Below are positions 45,981 through 58,045 of a stretch of 64,000 nt of DNA, piece by piece. Below the pieces are notes generated by a model. That model ran no database searches. It saw only the letters and a program-made list of their open reading frames with translations, and was not told where the DNA came from. Made by a program: the position numbers and the translations under genes. Positions within the stretch are counted from its first letter, which is position 1, and each line of letters begins with the position of its first letter. Origin of the DNA: Phlebiopsis flavidoalba (taxonomy: Eukaryota; Basidiomycota; Agaricomycetes; Polyporales; Phanerochaetaceae); contig JAOCPU010000069.1 in assembly GCA_035772785.1 (NCBI GenBank), positions 96,299 through 160,298 of the forward strand, in the 5' to 3' direction.

Positions 45981-48900
45981 ATGACGGCAAAGTAAAATGA
46001 AGAGGATACCACCCAGGTCCCCTACGCCCCCGAACCTACCCAGACCACCCAAGACGCAACACGGCTACCTTGGCCCTCGACCGCCGCCTCCTGCGGACAT
46101 GCCTCGACCCGCCTATTCCTTTACCTGAAGGCCTACCCCCGCTTCCACATCCTACGGCAAATGGGAGGAAGAAAAAGAAGAGGAAAAGTAAGGGCAAGGG
46201 GGTAGCGCCATGGCCAGATGTACGATGAAGATGATGAGGAGGACGAGGAGCTTGCCGGAGTTGGAGCCTGTGACAATAAATGGGCGAGGGCGGTCGGGCT
46301 CCCACACAGGTTGTCGCCCGACCTGGAGTCGGTGCACCTGTCTACGACGGCGTCGCTGTCGGCATCGGTCGCTGCTGCTGCACGGCTGAGTCCTACAGCG
46401 GCGGCTGAGGCAGAGCTGCTTGCGACGGCGGACCACTTGGCACGGAGCATGGAGGTGGACCCAGAGGGGATGGTGAACGATGAGTACTGGGCATCGTTTC
46501 CGGACCACCTGCGCAACTTTGTACGACACACTTACTCTCAATTGAGCTCTCCTGGTAACGAGGCACAAAAGACTCAGGCGATGTATGCAATTGCTCAGCA
46601 AATACATTCTGGCGCAGGCGTGAACTTCACTGCGTCCGCGACGGTCAAAGGCGCAACACGCACGTCGACGACACGGTACCCGCCCGGTGCGTTCCCCACA
46701 AATATCTCGTCCACGGGCGCCGTTCGACTCTACCATCTTCAACGAGCCCGCGTTTGTGCAGGCGATGGCGGCGGCGGCCAAGGACTACAGCCGATGCTGG
46801 GGCACATGGCGGAGGAGCAAGACTATGGCAGCGAAGACGAGCCCGAGTACGTCGAGGAAGACTACTACAGTGAGGACGACGAGGGCGACGTTGGGGAGGA
46901 GGACATGCTGGACGCGCTGGGTCGGGCAGATGGGCGGGCACGGCGGGCAGCCGGAGGCGGCGCCGACGAGTAAAAGGAAGAAGAGGAAGAAAAACAGGCG
47001 GAGCAAGAGGGCGTCTAACGGGAGTACGGCCGGAGAGACCCCCGAATTGGCGGCGCCAGTCATGCCCGAGAGGGCGGCGTCACCGGCCGGGCGAAATCTG
47101 TCGAGTGCGCCTGCGCCTGTCTCTGTCCCTCATCCACGAATGCCTGCACCGCGAACAACGCCGGCGACGAACCCGCCCCCGAGCTCGCGCGCGGCGGGCA
47201 AGCAGTCCCATGTCCTACGCGCGCAGCCTGCGCCCGCCAACCCACAACCGCAGAGCCGCCGTGCAGCGTCGAAGGCACCCATCACATCCCACGCTTACCA
47301 GCATAACCATGCTCATCACCACCCATCGCCCCCATCCTCCAATGCCTCCCAGCCGCATAAACACAGACCGCCAGCAAACGGCGCAAATATCCTGCCCAGG
47401 ACCAAAAATCCCAGCAAGATCTGGTCTACCTCTACCTCCGAGGAGCGCGAACGAATCAAGGAGTTTTGGCTCGGTCTCGGCGAGGAGGAGCGCCGCAGCC
47501 TCGTCAGGATCGAGAAGGAAGCCGTGCTTAAGAAGATGAAAGGAGCAGCAGAAGTCATTCGTGTATGTGTGCCGTATGCGGCGAAAAGCGGTCTGTGCTC
47601 TACATCTCCTACCCCTTTTTTCTCTCTTTTGCATCGCTGATCACACCCCCGCTCTACGAGCATGTAAACGCCCCCTCAACCCTCTTACACGGTTTATTTT
47701 TCAATGCTGCACACGACCTTTGGATGAAATAGAAATGCTATTGAGGAGGAGCTCGAGGTACTGTACGATGCTTATTACGAAGAGCTAGAACAGTACGCGA
47801 ACTACCAGCAGCAATACATATCCTCGGGCGGCACCATAACCTCCTCCGCAAGGCCCCGGCCCCTTTCCCGGGAGCGTCGGCTCGACAAGAATGGCGCTGT
47901 CATCGGTCCCACACCCGTCTCGAATGCCCCCCCTGCACGAGCGAAGAAACGGCGTCGTTAATGGTGCCCGAAAAAAGCGGTCAAAGCGGAGAGCGAGTTC
48001 GAAGATGACGAGGACGCAGAAGAGTATGAGGAGGAGGAGGAGTACGAAGACGAGGAAGAGGAGGAGGACGAGGAGGACGAGGAGGAAGAGCCCAGAGCCT
48101 GAAGAAGAGGAAGACGTCGCAAAGCCTCCAGCAGATCGACGGACGACGCGACGGCGGGCAGCCGCGAACGGCAAAGCCAAACGGGCGAGACGGACTGGCA
48201 AACTTCGGGAACAGTCTCACCGTCACTGGCAAGTCCCCTGTCTGATCTCGTGCCCTCTAACGTTGTTCTCATCACGTTTAGGTGCAGGCAACATCCTCAC
48301 AGTAGCAGACGACCTCCTGAAGAATGATGGGCAGAAGTTTCTGGAAATGATGGAACAGCTGGCGGAGCGGCGGATGCAGCGAGAGGAAGAGGCAGTAGCG
48401 GTGGATGTCGAGGATGACAGTGAGGATGAGGAGGATGAGGAAGGCGATGAGGAAGAGGACGAGGAGGACGAGGAGGAGGACGAAGAAGACGAGGAGGAAG
48501 AGGTACGTTCTCTTGTGACTGGTCCACACGACCCCCTTCTTATGTGTGTCAGGTCATGACGGAGGAACAGAAGATGGAGGAGGGAAAGCGCATGTTCTCC
48601 ATCTTTGCTGCACGCATGTTCGAGCAGCGCGTGTTCCAAGCTTACCGCGAGAAGATAGCTCAGGAGCGACAGCTTCAGCTACTGCGGGAGCTTGAGGATG
48701 AGGACAAGATAACTAAAGAGAAGGAGGCCAAGAAGCAGACGCAGAATCAAAAGAAAAAGGACAAGAGGCGGTATGTTCACAAATGAGTCATCGCCGTGTT
48801 TCATACTAACCAAGTCAATCACCTTTAGTCAGCAGAAAATGGCTAAGGAGGAAGAGAAGGCCGCCCGTGCAGCAGAAAAAGGCAGAGGAGGAACGTGCCC

Positions 48901-50311
48901 TCAAGGCCAAACAGGCAGCACAGGAGGAAGAAAATCGGCGGCGGCGGGAAGAGGAACGCGTTCGGAAAGAAGCTCTGCGGAAAGCTCAGGAGGAGGAGAA
49001 GGCACGCAAGGACGAGGAGCGCCGCAAACGTCTTGCTGAGGAGAAGGAGCGCGAGGCCGAACGCGAGCGGAAGCGTAAGGAGAAAGAAGAGAAGGCGAAG
49101 CAGGAGCGCAAGGAGCGGGAAGAGCGGGAACGTAAGGCGCGTGAAGAGCGGGAAGCGAAGGCTGCCGCGGAGCGCGCTGCTCGAAGGGAGCAACAAGAGA
49201 AGGAGGAGCGCGAGCGGAAGCTGGCCCGGGAACGAGAAGAGAGGGAACGGGCTGAACGCGAGCGTGTTGAAAAGGAGAAGGCGGAGAAAGAGCGTGCGGA
49301 GAAGGAGAAAGCAGAAAAGGAGGCGCGTGAGCGACAAGCTGCTCAACGCGCCGCCGCCAAAGCTGCTCGTCCACCGACTTCACCTCGTAACGCTACCGCC
49401 TCCGGCTCGACGCAAAGATCGCCCAGCGCGCCCGGCCCCTCGAAGAAGAACGGCGCGAAGGCAGTGCCGACCCCTGCTCCTGTCATTCAACCTCCAAGAC
49501 CTTCCCAGTCTCGTCCCCAGCTGGTAACCAGTCCACAGCCCCCACATATTCCTCCTCCCATCGCCCCCTCGATGCCTCAACATCTCCCGTCACCGCTGAC
49601 TCCACTTTTTCCCACCAGCCCCAGGTATCCTCCCACCGCCTGCGCTGTCCCCGGCGCGTACCGTATGTGCCTCCTGGACCTTACGGTGCTAGTTTCCCAC
49701 CAGGGCCGACACTGCCTCAAGGCCCGTCCTCCCTGGCACCCTCCGCTGTCCCTCGAGGTTTCGGCGCCGGCCCTCCGTTTGAAACCTCCGGGCTTTTGTT
49801 CGCAACCTCGCACCACCAGCGCCAATAGGACCTCCAAGCAAAGCTGCTCAGAACCCACTTGCTTCTCCGACGCAACTTGCACCAGGACCTCCAGGACGGC
49901 GATCATCTATGGCTGACCTAGGACCTATTGGACGGCCCGTTGCCCCCATCACCCCCATTGCATCCATCGCGCCCATTGCCCGTCCAGCAGGCGAGCCCAC
50001 AGGCTCTGGCAGCACGTCACCTAGTCGGCGTTCACCGATTCGTCCGAAGGGTGTGCTCGGCTCGTCAGCGCTCGCCGCGGACGACGACGAGATCGTGCGT
50101 GCGCCCGGCCGTCGCACTGTCGCGCCTGGGGTGGTCGGCTGGGCGCGAGCGCTGCGAGTCCGCGTGCGAACGGACCCGACATGCGCGCACCGTGGCCGTC
50201 CGCGGGCGCTCGCGCCAGGGTTTTCTCGCCGCGTCCGCTGTGGAACGCGCCTGGGATCGCTGCACCGGACGCGTGGCCATCTCAGCCGTTCTTTCGCCAC
50301 ACAGTTCACTA
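45981..50311 (+). CDS. NST1: Nst1 stress-response family protein
   Basis: A large, highly charged, coiled-coil protein with the domain order of fungal Nst1. The N-terminal lysine-rich block is [17 protein letters not shown] near 46155. Then come [36 protein letters not shown] and the acidic [18 protein letters not shown]. The signature [20 protein letters not shown] continues as [20 protein letters not shown], then (two slips) a Cys-x-Cys..Cys-x-x-Cys block and, after an intron of about 140 bases, [20 protein letters not shown]. Acidic runs, [20 protein letters not shown] and [20 protein letters not shown] precede a long [22 protein letters not shown] coiled coil (48.8-49.35 kb) and a Pro-rich C-terminus ending PWNA-like before 50311. 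Yeast Nst1 affects salt tolerance and co-localises with P-bodies. The first codons are uncertain (ATG at 45981 or 45997). It is tail-to-tail with NEO1. Confidence 0.85.
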
Positions 50312-50502
50312 ACCACGAACCTTCACCGCCACCGCATAGCGGTTCTTGAACCTTGCTTGCACTCGTTTGTTCTGCTCCTGTGTCTCTCACTGCTATATCA
50401 TTACCTGCAATATTTTTGTTGTTCTAACCTCCGGCACGCCACTGACAATGCGAAGAAGAAATGGTGATAATTTTGATAGCCTCTGATAACGTGTGACATA
50501 AG

Positions 50503-53500
50503 TTAAAGCAGCTTGCTCGATGCCGCGGGTGCGACTCGACTGCGAATGAGCTTGATGATGTATAGAGGGAAGGGCGCTGATCGCAACAATGACGGCGACC
50601 TTCCATGCGAAACGATGGTCAACACAAAGGCGAGATCTGCCGGGGTGCATATAAGCTTGCGTTGAAAAATGTATGATGGCATGCTTACCGAAATACTCCG
50701 GAAGGAATACCAAGCTGACAGCGTAAAGGAAGAAAAGTCACAACCTCAGATATTATCATATAAAACATGCCTGTAGACGGGTTAGGCTAAACTTCTCCTA
50801 TGTCAAAAAGACACATACCAAGTCGTGATCTCCAATGCAACCATTATGAGCTCGTTGAGCACGAGAGCTGTGAAAGAAATAGATACGATGTTCAAGAATT
50901 CGTTCTCGAACAAGGCCAGGGACATTATCATGATTGCGGCACCTGGAATCTCGTTGAGAGCCCCCGATTACGATAGCAGAAGGCACGCTGCACACCTTGG
51001 TACACGCTAATGATGAACCACTGGAAAAATGTCTTGTACGACAGGACGCGGCCCTAAGATGGTATTCAACACACTGTGAAGTTCACGAATGCTATTCCAT
51101 ACCTTGACCAAATCCTTGTAGAGCTCGGGATACAACAACGCCAAGTCCTCGCTTACATCGCGGTCCAGTACGAGTGAGAAAACGGGTGCCATAGTATACA
51201 CACCGTCGCGTATCCGGCCAAAAGCCATCCTTGGTAGAGAGCGATAGGCGCGAAGTAGAAGATTGCGGAGAATACGGCCTGCATGATCGAGATGATGAGG
51301 CCGCGGTGAATGACGAACTGCGCGAGCTTAGCAGACCGTCGATACGAGTTTCTGCCATGCCATAACAGCAGCTTAGTGAGGAAGCTGAACTGGGTAACCG
51401 AAAAGTCTGCCGCCAGGGAGGCTTGTTTGCCCTCCTTACCGACAATGCCCACACCTGTGGTGGACGAGTCAAACGCGGGAGGCCTAGTTGATAACATATA
51501 TGATTGACTTACCAACATCCGCGGCTTGGATCATACTGACGTCGTTACCACCATCGCCTATGCAACAAACCCGTTTCTTCGTATGACTGCGAATTAAACG
51601 CGCCACATCGGCCTTCTGGGTAGGAGAACATCGACAAGCAACCACAGCAGACAACTTCGTAGCGATCTCGATGAACTCTTTCTTGAATAGATTGAGACAA
51701 AGCTGAAGAAGCCAAGTTGTTACAAATGTGACGGTGAGTAAATAAGTGCTAGTCTTACCTGCAGCGATTCGCCATCAATGACAAGGCAGCAGTCCAGCTT
51801 GTTTTGAAGAAAGTCAAGCTGGTGGCGAACTTCGTCGGCCGTCTTGACTACGTATATGACGAGGTTAGCCACAATATGCCGAAGTCCAAGTTGGATACCC
51901 ACGCTTCGCAATTGGATGAATATACTGATTACGAGCCACCGAGCCTTGGTGGAAATAGCGATGCACGTCGCCGTTTCGATTTTGTCGCCCGTCAACATCC
52001 ACAATCTTGATACCAGCATTTCGTAGAAGCTCCAATGTGGACTTAACCTCGTCTTGCAGTTTTATCTTCGACGCCAGTCAGACCCAGCAGCTCTAGCTCA
52101 CGCTCCAGGTATTCCGAAACTACAGTTTGCATCGCCTCATTTCTGCCATCGAGGCGCACGCTGGCCTCGCGGTGCTTCTCCTGAATTCATTGTAGGACTG
52201 GTCGTTGAGCCGTCTGCGTGCCATGACGAGAGTACGGAGGCCTTCCCGCGCCATGTTCGCGGTCTCCTCCTCCAGCCAGTCGTTGCGTTGGACAATTTTC
52301 GCCATGACCGCATCAGCACCTTTCTGTAGAAAGGTGATTTCCTTGGTTTGCATGTCCACGCACGACAATACCCATGCGCTTCGACTCGGATGTAAATGGG
52401 AATAGCTCGAGCACTTCGTATGTCAGTTTCGAGCCGGTGGGACTTTGCAGCTCGATATTCGGGTTCTGTCGCGGAAGGTCAGCGTAAGCCCAACAGACTC
52501 GGTCCACTTGACAATGGCAACCTCGTCGGGAGATGATGCCTGGTACGTTACAGAACCATCGTCATTCGTGACTGGAGTGACCTGTGGAACCCTATTAGCA
52601 TTAGACTGAGTTTACACCATTGTGAACCCACGTTGTGACACAGGGGGCTAGGCTCAACACCACATCGTGTACCCTAGAAGACATGTCTCGACGGCCCCTG
52701 TTGGCGAAGCTGAACGCCAGTAGCAACCGAGTGTTTCCGGGGCCCATGACCAGCTACATAAAGATCAGCGATGTCAATCGTCCAAGTGAAACATAATCGA
52801 ACAAACCTCCATCCATGGACGCGCCAAATGACAATGCAAGCTGATAGGGCAACCTCGTCCATGGACTCGGCTCCGTACGACACGGTACCCATATGCAGCT
52901 TCTTCATTTCCATCTCTGTAGTCTATTTAATACCAAAATCGATCGTGTTTCATGCGTACATACCATTCTGGGTTAGCGTGCCGGTTTTGTCGCTAAGTAG
53001 GTATTCGATTCTTCCAAGCTCCTCCGGAAGAGTGCTCGTGCGTACGATAGGTGTTTGGGTATCTCCGAGTCCGTCATTATTTTTTCTGTGCATATACCGT
53101 CTTCCCCATATCCAAATTGACTCGTAAACTGCCGACGGTGTGAGTATGCTATGCGCGAGTCCGGGAAATTCCACGCACCTGTATGGGTATAATCGACGAG
53201 AAAAGAATCAAGAAACGGAAGATAAATATGTACCACAAGCCCCGAAGCCATTCAGTGCGACCAAGACAAAGGAAAGCGCAAAGGTGACGGCACACAAGAT
53301 CTGAGCTCGGCGATTAGAAAACACGGTCATCCGGCGTATATAGCCTGCCTACCTTAGCTTAGGCCGTTAATCTCGATATCCAGCAGCCCAACCTTCGTCT
53401 CAGGGCGGCTCGTGTTCATGACCGCACGCGTCTCAGGGCCAAGTGTAGATCACGAAAACCCTACCGCGGAGCCAGCCGCGAGGACCGTGTAGATGCCCAA

Positions 53501-54926
53501 GGGAAAGGACGTTTTCCGCGGTTAAGGGCTCGATAGTTGTACCGAGATGGAACATAGGGGACGTCATCGCCGACTGCTCTTGTTGGGGGCTGTGTTGACA
53601 GTAAACTGTCACGCCGATGAAGGTGTAAAGGTCTCCTTGATAAGGGCATCGCGCTGTAAACCGTTAGTCTGGCGCATATATGCAGGCGTAAATGAATGAG
53701 AATTACCTAAATTTTCGGTAAATTTCGGCCTGCGTCCAGTGAAAGCGACCTCATCGTCGCTGGGCAACTTCTGACACGTAGGTACAGCGAACAGATCGAC
53801 ATGAACCAGTTTCCAGTCCGTCTCACCGTCCAATTGGTCTGTGGCGAAATGAAAAGCAAGTTCCTGAGCTATCTGACACTGTCCGCAAGAGCAACACGGA
53901 AACAAAAAAGAGGGAGGTCCCGCAGGGGGGGGGCACTCGCTGGTTTTCTTCTCGGAGGGGCAGCAGCGGCACCAAGTCGCCAACAGCAATTTGCGAAGAA
54001 GGGACCGAGCGGGTATGGGGGGGTAGGGGGCCTCCTTCGTCCGAGGAGTAGGATGAAGGCTCTAACACCAGGTATCGTTTGTGGAGTTGGCGTTTTTCAC
54101 GGTCCCGCAAGTGTCTCTTGTAGTCGTCATAAGCCTCCTTTCCAATCGTAACACATAGCACAAACGCGAGGGGGGGCGATGTATGTCGCAATAGGGCCCA
54201 ATCTTGAGCGCGGGGACGAACTGTGAGAGGGCGACGAGCAGGAAGTACAAGTTGAAGAAGAACTTGAATTGCTCGTCTAGAAGACGATGGGGAGGAATGT
54301 GAACGCGTTGTACTTTCTGGTTACGCACGAATGTTTGGCGGAAATCGTTTCTGGAACTTCTCTGCAGAGAACACACCGTTCGATCAAAACAGGTGCGGAG
54401 GGGCACTCCAGTCAGACACGACTCACACCGAAAAACTAGCCACTCCCGGAGAGCCAGTGCACCAGTGCGACGCGCACCTGTTAGGTCCACGGAAGGGTAT
54501 CGTACGCGACTTGTCGTTTCCCCGACTTACTCTTCTTCGATACGCTTGACCTCTGCAAGCAGTTTTAAAAACAGGTCCAAAGATAAGAATCATAGCAAAA
54601 CGCACTTTGTGACGCAGTCTCAGCGTGGATGTCTGCTTCTCGCTCGTGCTGCCGAGTGCCATGCTCATCTCCCGATAAAGCGTAGCCTCCTCGGAGTCGT
54701 CATTCGTAGCGGTCAGCGAGCACAGCTAATCGACGCCTACATTCGACTGCATGACGCGGAGCCTGCCGCTGCCGCCGCAGCGCGTTGCACAGACTAAAGG
54801 CATGTCTGAAATTGTTGCATGTGTGGCGCTGTCGCCTGACGAGTGCTCGTCCTCGGGTAGAGCAGTGTATCCTGCTCGTGTTTGTCCGTGATCCGGTCGA
54901 AAGTTGCGCAGAGGGATCTCAGACAT
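50503..54926 (-). CDS. NEO1: P4-type ATPase, Neo1-like phospholipid flippase
   Basis: The start at 54926 gives [20 protein letters not shown]. Membrane and catalytic parts follow in order: [20 protein letters not shown] and [37 protein letters not shown] (actuator loop), [20 protein letters not shown] continuing GTLTQN with the phosphorylated Asp near 53000, [19 protein letters not shown] and [20 protein letters not shown]. Then come [54 protein letters not shown] and [10 protein letters not shown], with [14 protein letters not shown] near the end and a stop at 50503. The EQFKFF...PALKIG segment is characteristic of Neo1/ATP9, which moves aminophospholipids across Golgi and endosomal membranes and works without a Cdc50 partner. 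It has about 15 introns. The stretch at 53.9-54.05 kb contains unusual C and G runs that insert residues between QRVP and LLRT. Confidence 0.92.
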
Positions 54927-56458
54927 AAACCTAGATTAATGAATGATAGCCTGCTCAGGGAGCCAGGCCGAAGCCTGTGTCGGCAGAGGATAGATTGGAA
55001 TGTGTTTACAGGGCTTTCGAGCTGGGCCCGTGCAATGTCAATATTTGGCGATTTCGGGCCGTTCACCACAAGTAACTGAATCGTCGTCGCCGGTAAGTAT
55101 GCGCGCTGTATCGTGCTAAGTGTAAAATCTGACTGTGAGAATTTGAGCGATTATCGGAATCAATATCAAGATCATTACCTCGTCCGTTTTCGCACGGTCA
55201 TACACTCAATATTGAAAGGGCAACGTCATTCCAATCTGAGATCCAAAGTCTTCCCCTACCTTGTCCTGCGTCCGCTCAGATTGAGCTGCCACGGGGAGCA
55301 TACTATAGAGGTAATTTTTTGGTATCACTTTTGTCATCGTGGTTATGTATACCGTCTCAAACCCGGCTGGTGACTAAATTTACCGCAATTCTTTAAGTAT
55401 GCTAAGTACCTGATCAACCTGAACGGTTTGCTCCTCCAGGTTCATGACCCTGCACTGGGTCGTAACAATGGAGCCTTGTGTCTAAAACTTCACAGGTTCG
55501 GATAAGTCAGCTCCTTACTTGATACTCGGTCCAAAAACCATCGCTTTAACGACTACCGACTCGCACTCGCAGCCCCACCTACACGCAACGCAGCGCCAAT
55601 GGAGTCTGGGTCTCAAATCCGTCTTCGAACTTCTGATGCATACCAAGGCCCAACAATAGGTGCAACGTTTCTTGTTCTCAGCTCCAAACCCACATCGCAC
55701 ACACACGCCGAGCCAGAGCACTCGTCTCTGCGATGCCGAAGAGACGTGCATAGTCAGCTCATGATGGAACGTCAGTCCAGCCTTTCTGCCAGAGACTCAG
55801 CCGTATCATCCTGAACCCAAGCTCCGAGGCGAGGTCCTCTGTCTGGATCACCGGTGAGCCCAAGACCTCGACATGAGGCGCAGCTCGGCATATGCACACC
55901 ACCTGATAGGCCCGCCGTAACCCCGTTCTTCCTCATCCCTCCAACTTCCTAGACAAAACACGCCTCGGAGTTCCAACGCACGATCGCGACATACCGTGCT
56001 GCAACAGCTCGTAGGCTGTCTTCTACGGTGCAGTCGCACTACGCCCGTCGGACGATGCCCGCCGCCTCCTCCAGCTCTCCAAGGTTTGCATCTCCGCCCG
56101 GCACCCTCGCGGCCCCTCCCTTTCGCCACCGCCGGCTCGCGAGCGACGATCGCCCGGTACAGTCCCCCTGAAGTGTGCACAGCCGCCTCTCGCACGCACC
56201 GCACATCATTATTAGAGTTTGGATGCTTGCCCTCCGTCCCAGAGTTAATCTCTCGGCGAAAGGGTCGGAGTGAGCTCGTGTCTTTGTTTTTGGCCTTTGT
56301 GCGTGCGTCCGCCTATCCGTCGCGATCGTACCTGGCTATTAATGCTTGGGGCGTGCTATTACTGTCGCCATCTGGGTGTTCGCGTTGTGGATAGCCGACC
56401 GTCGCCGAGAAGTGCGTAGTAGGGAACGCGAAGTAGTGCGGTCGGGGCCTGTACAGAG
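54927..56458. other. No gene recognised
   Basis: Upstream flank of NEO1 and further. Frames such as 55996-56394 plus (132 codons) and 55599-55814 plus show no motif. I see no transposon signature. Confidence 0.4.
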
Positions 56459-56590
56459 CTCATTGACCCCGGAGAGTCTTCGTTGACATGGCTTCTGCAA
56501 GATAATGCACGTCCGAATACAGAACCGAATAGACATGCACAGGGTGTGCGTTACGTACCGAAGAAGTTAACGTAGTACTTACGTCGGGAT
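56459..56590. repeat. Diverged duplicate, copy A
   Basis: Shares with copy B (56868-57000) a series of blocks in the same order: CTTCGT..GA, GCTTCTG, CGTC(C/T)GA, ACAGAACCGAATAGACATGC against ACAAAAGCGGACAGACATGC, and TTACGTACCG.AGAAG. It lies about 409 bases before copy B. Confidence 0.55.
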
Positions 56591-56867
56591 CGACTCGTCG
56601 ACGGTATCTGTCGGATATTTTGTGAAAGCGGGGTATTTCTCCGGGGCGGTCCGAGTTCAAGTGTACACTATAGTACCGCGAGGTGCGTTCGTGGATGGCG
56701 AACCATGTACTTCGTCGTATACAGCACGGAGAGCTGCTACGCTCGAATACACCTGAGGGCTGTACCGTAGAACTGCTCGCTGCGTAGCTACGTTCGTCGC
56801 TGTCTTATGGAGCAATATTGAATGTGATCTGGAGCGCACGCGCTCTTGGTTTCGGGCCTGTGCACGC

Positions 56868-57000
56868 CATTGCCACCGGATTCCCTTCGTAGATGTCGCT
56901 TCTGAGAGAGAAGCAACGTCTGAGCACAAAAGCGGACAGACATGCCAGAGTGCATTACGTACCGTAGAAGCGTAGATGCGGCTGCGATGTATTGTGATCG
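56868..57000. repeat. Diverged duplicate, copy B
   Basis: Aligns with copy A (see blocks there) over about 120 bases, and more weakly with copy C at 57963-58045 through CCTTCG.(T)GATG.(G/C)GCTTCT and TGAGC(G/A)CA.AGCGG. The minus strand of A and B encodes similar short peptides (STTVRNA-like and the SEATSTK/AEAMSTK words), so they may be remnants of a duplicated exon. Confidence 0.5.
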
Positions 57001-57962
57001 GACAGTCGTAAGTTTGAGTCGAAACATTGTTCTCGCGCGTAGACAAGGGTAAGGCTATTTATCCTGGGCCCGATCCTAATGTGTCTTGGGAGAGATCGCC
57101 AGTAAGGGTATGGCCTGAGTGGACCTCATTGTTGAAGTGCAGAAAGGGACGATGCGAGCACGGCAGACCAGGCTGCAGAACATGGATGCGCTGTGTTCTT
57201 TCACTAGGATCATGGTGACGTTCGCTCCAGGAGGATAGAAGCTGTGTCTGTGTGTACGTGGCGAATAGGTATGCACTCGGGCAAAACACTGGCAAGTTGG
57301 GATAGAAAGGGTGACAGCGTCGAAGTGATGCACGGCAGAAAGAAGGTGGGATCGAACGGCAGAAACAAGCAAACGTACGACTTTTCTTGCCGTGAACTTT
57401 ATGCGGCACATAATTCTAGGGGTTGCAGAGAGTTCGCTCAGACAAGAATGTGTCGTGAGTGTAATTTGGCGTGGCAGAATTCAGTTGACGGTCCCCATTT
57501 TCCACACCGCGTGGCCCGACGAGAATGGTGCGCGAAGTGAAGGCTGCGAACTAGACCAGCAGGATACGAGGGCCCAGAAGAAGGTGTTTCGGTTTGCACT
57601 AGACAGCAAAGGGCAAGGTCTTTCCGAAATGCCAGAACCAGCGAGTGCCCTTCGCACTTAGTAACGGACCGGCGAGAGTGATGGCAGTGACGACGACCGT
57701 GTGCAGACAGGGGGGCACTTTCCCAAAGACAGAGGGACGAGTGTATTGGACCCATCTTGTAGTGACGACGGAGGACAGAAGGTAGCAGTCGGCAGACGAG
57801 CCTAGTCGTGTTTCACGCGGCACTGCGTGTGCGACTCATCGCGTCGAGTTTAATGAAGCGCGGTGGCGCTGAGAACGCGCTCGCGCAAAGGTACTGGACT
57901 CGACTGAGGGTCTCGAGTTACTTCGCCAAGATCTGCGAAGTGCTGCCGTAATGTGTGTCGGG
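57001..57962. other. Between duplicate copies B and C; no gene
   Basis: Minus and plus frames up to 116 codons overlap with no motif. Confidence 0.4.
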
Positions 57963-58045
57963 CTTGTGCGGCGCCATTATCCCCGGGTGACCTTCGCTGA
58001 TGCGGCTTCTACTGGGAATAAGACCATTTGAGCGCAGAGCGGGCG
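57963..58045. repeat. Diverged duplicate, copy C
   Basis: CCCCGGGTGACCTTCGCTGA and the following GCTTCTAC, then TTTGAGCGCAGAGCGGGCGC, resemble the same blocks in copies A and B with many substitutions. Confidence 0.4.

Noticed and set aside
47785..48639. Long poly-Ser minus-strand frames
   Set aside because: They are the reverse reading of the GAG/GAC-rich acidic tracts of Nst1 on the plus strand.
48843..49383. Minus-strand Leu/Phe-rich frame resembling a multi-helix membrane protein
   Set aside because: It is the antisense of the Lys/Glu/Arg coiled coil of Nst1, which has strong family support.
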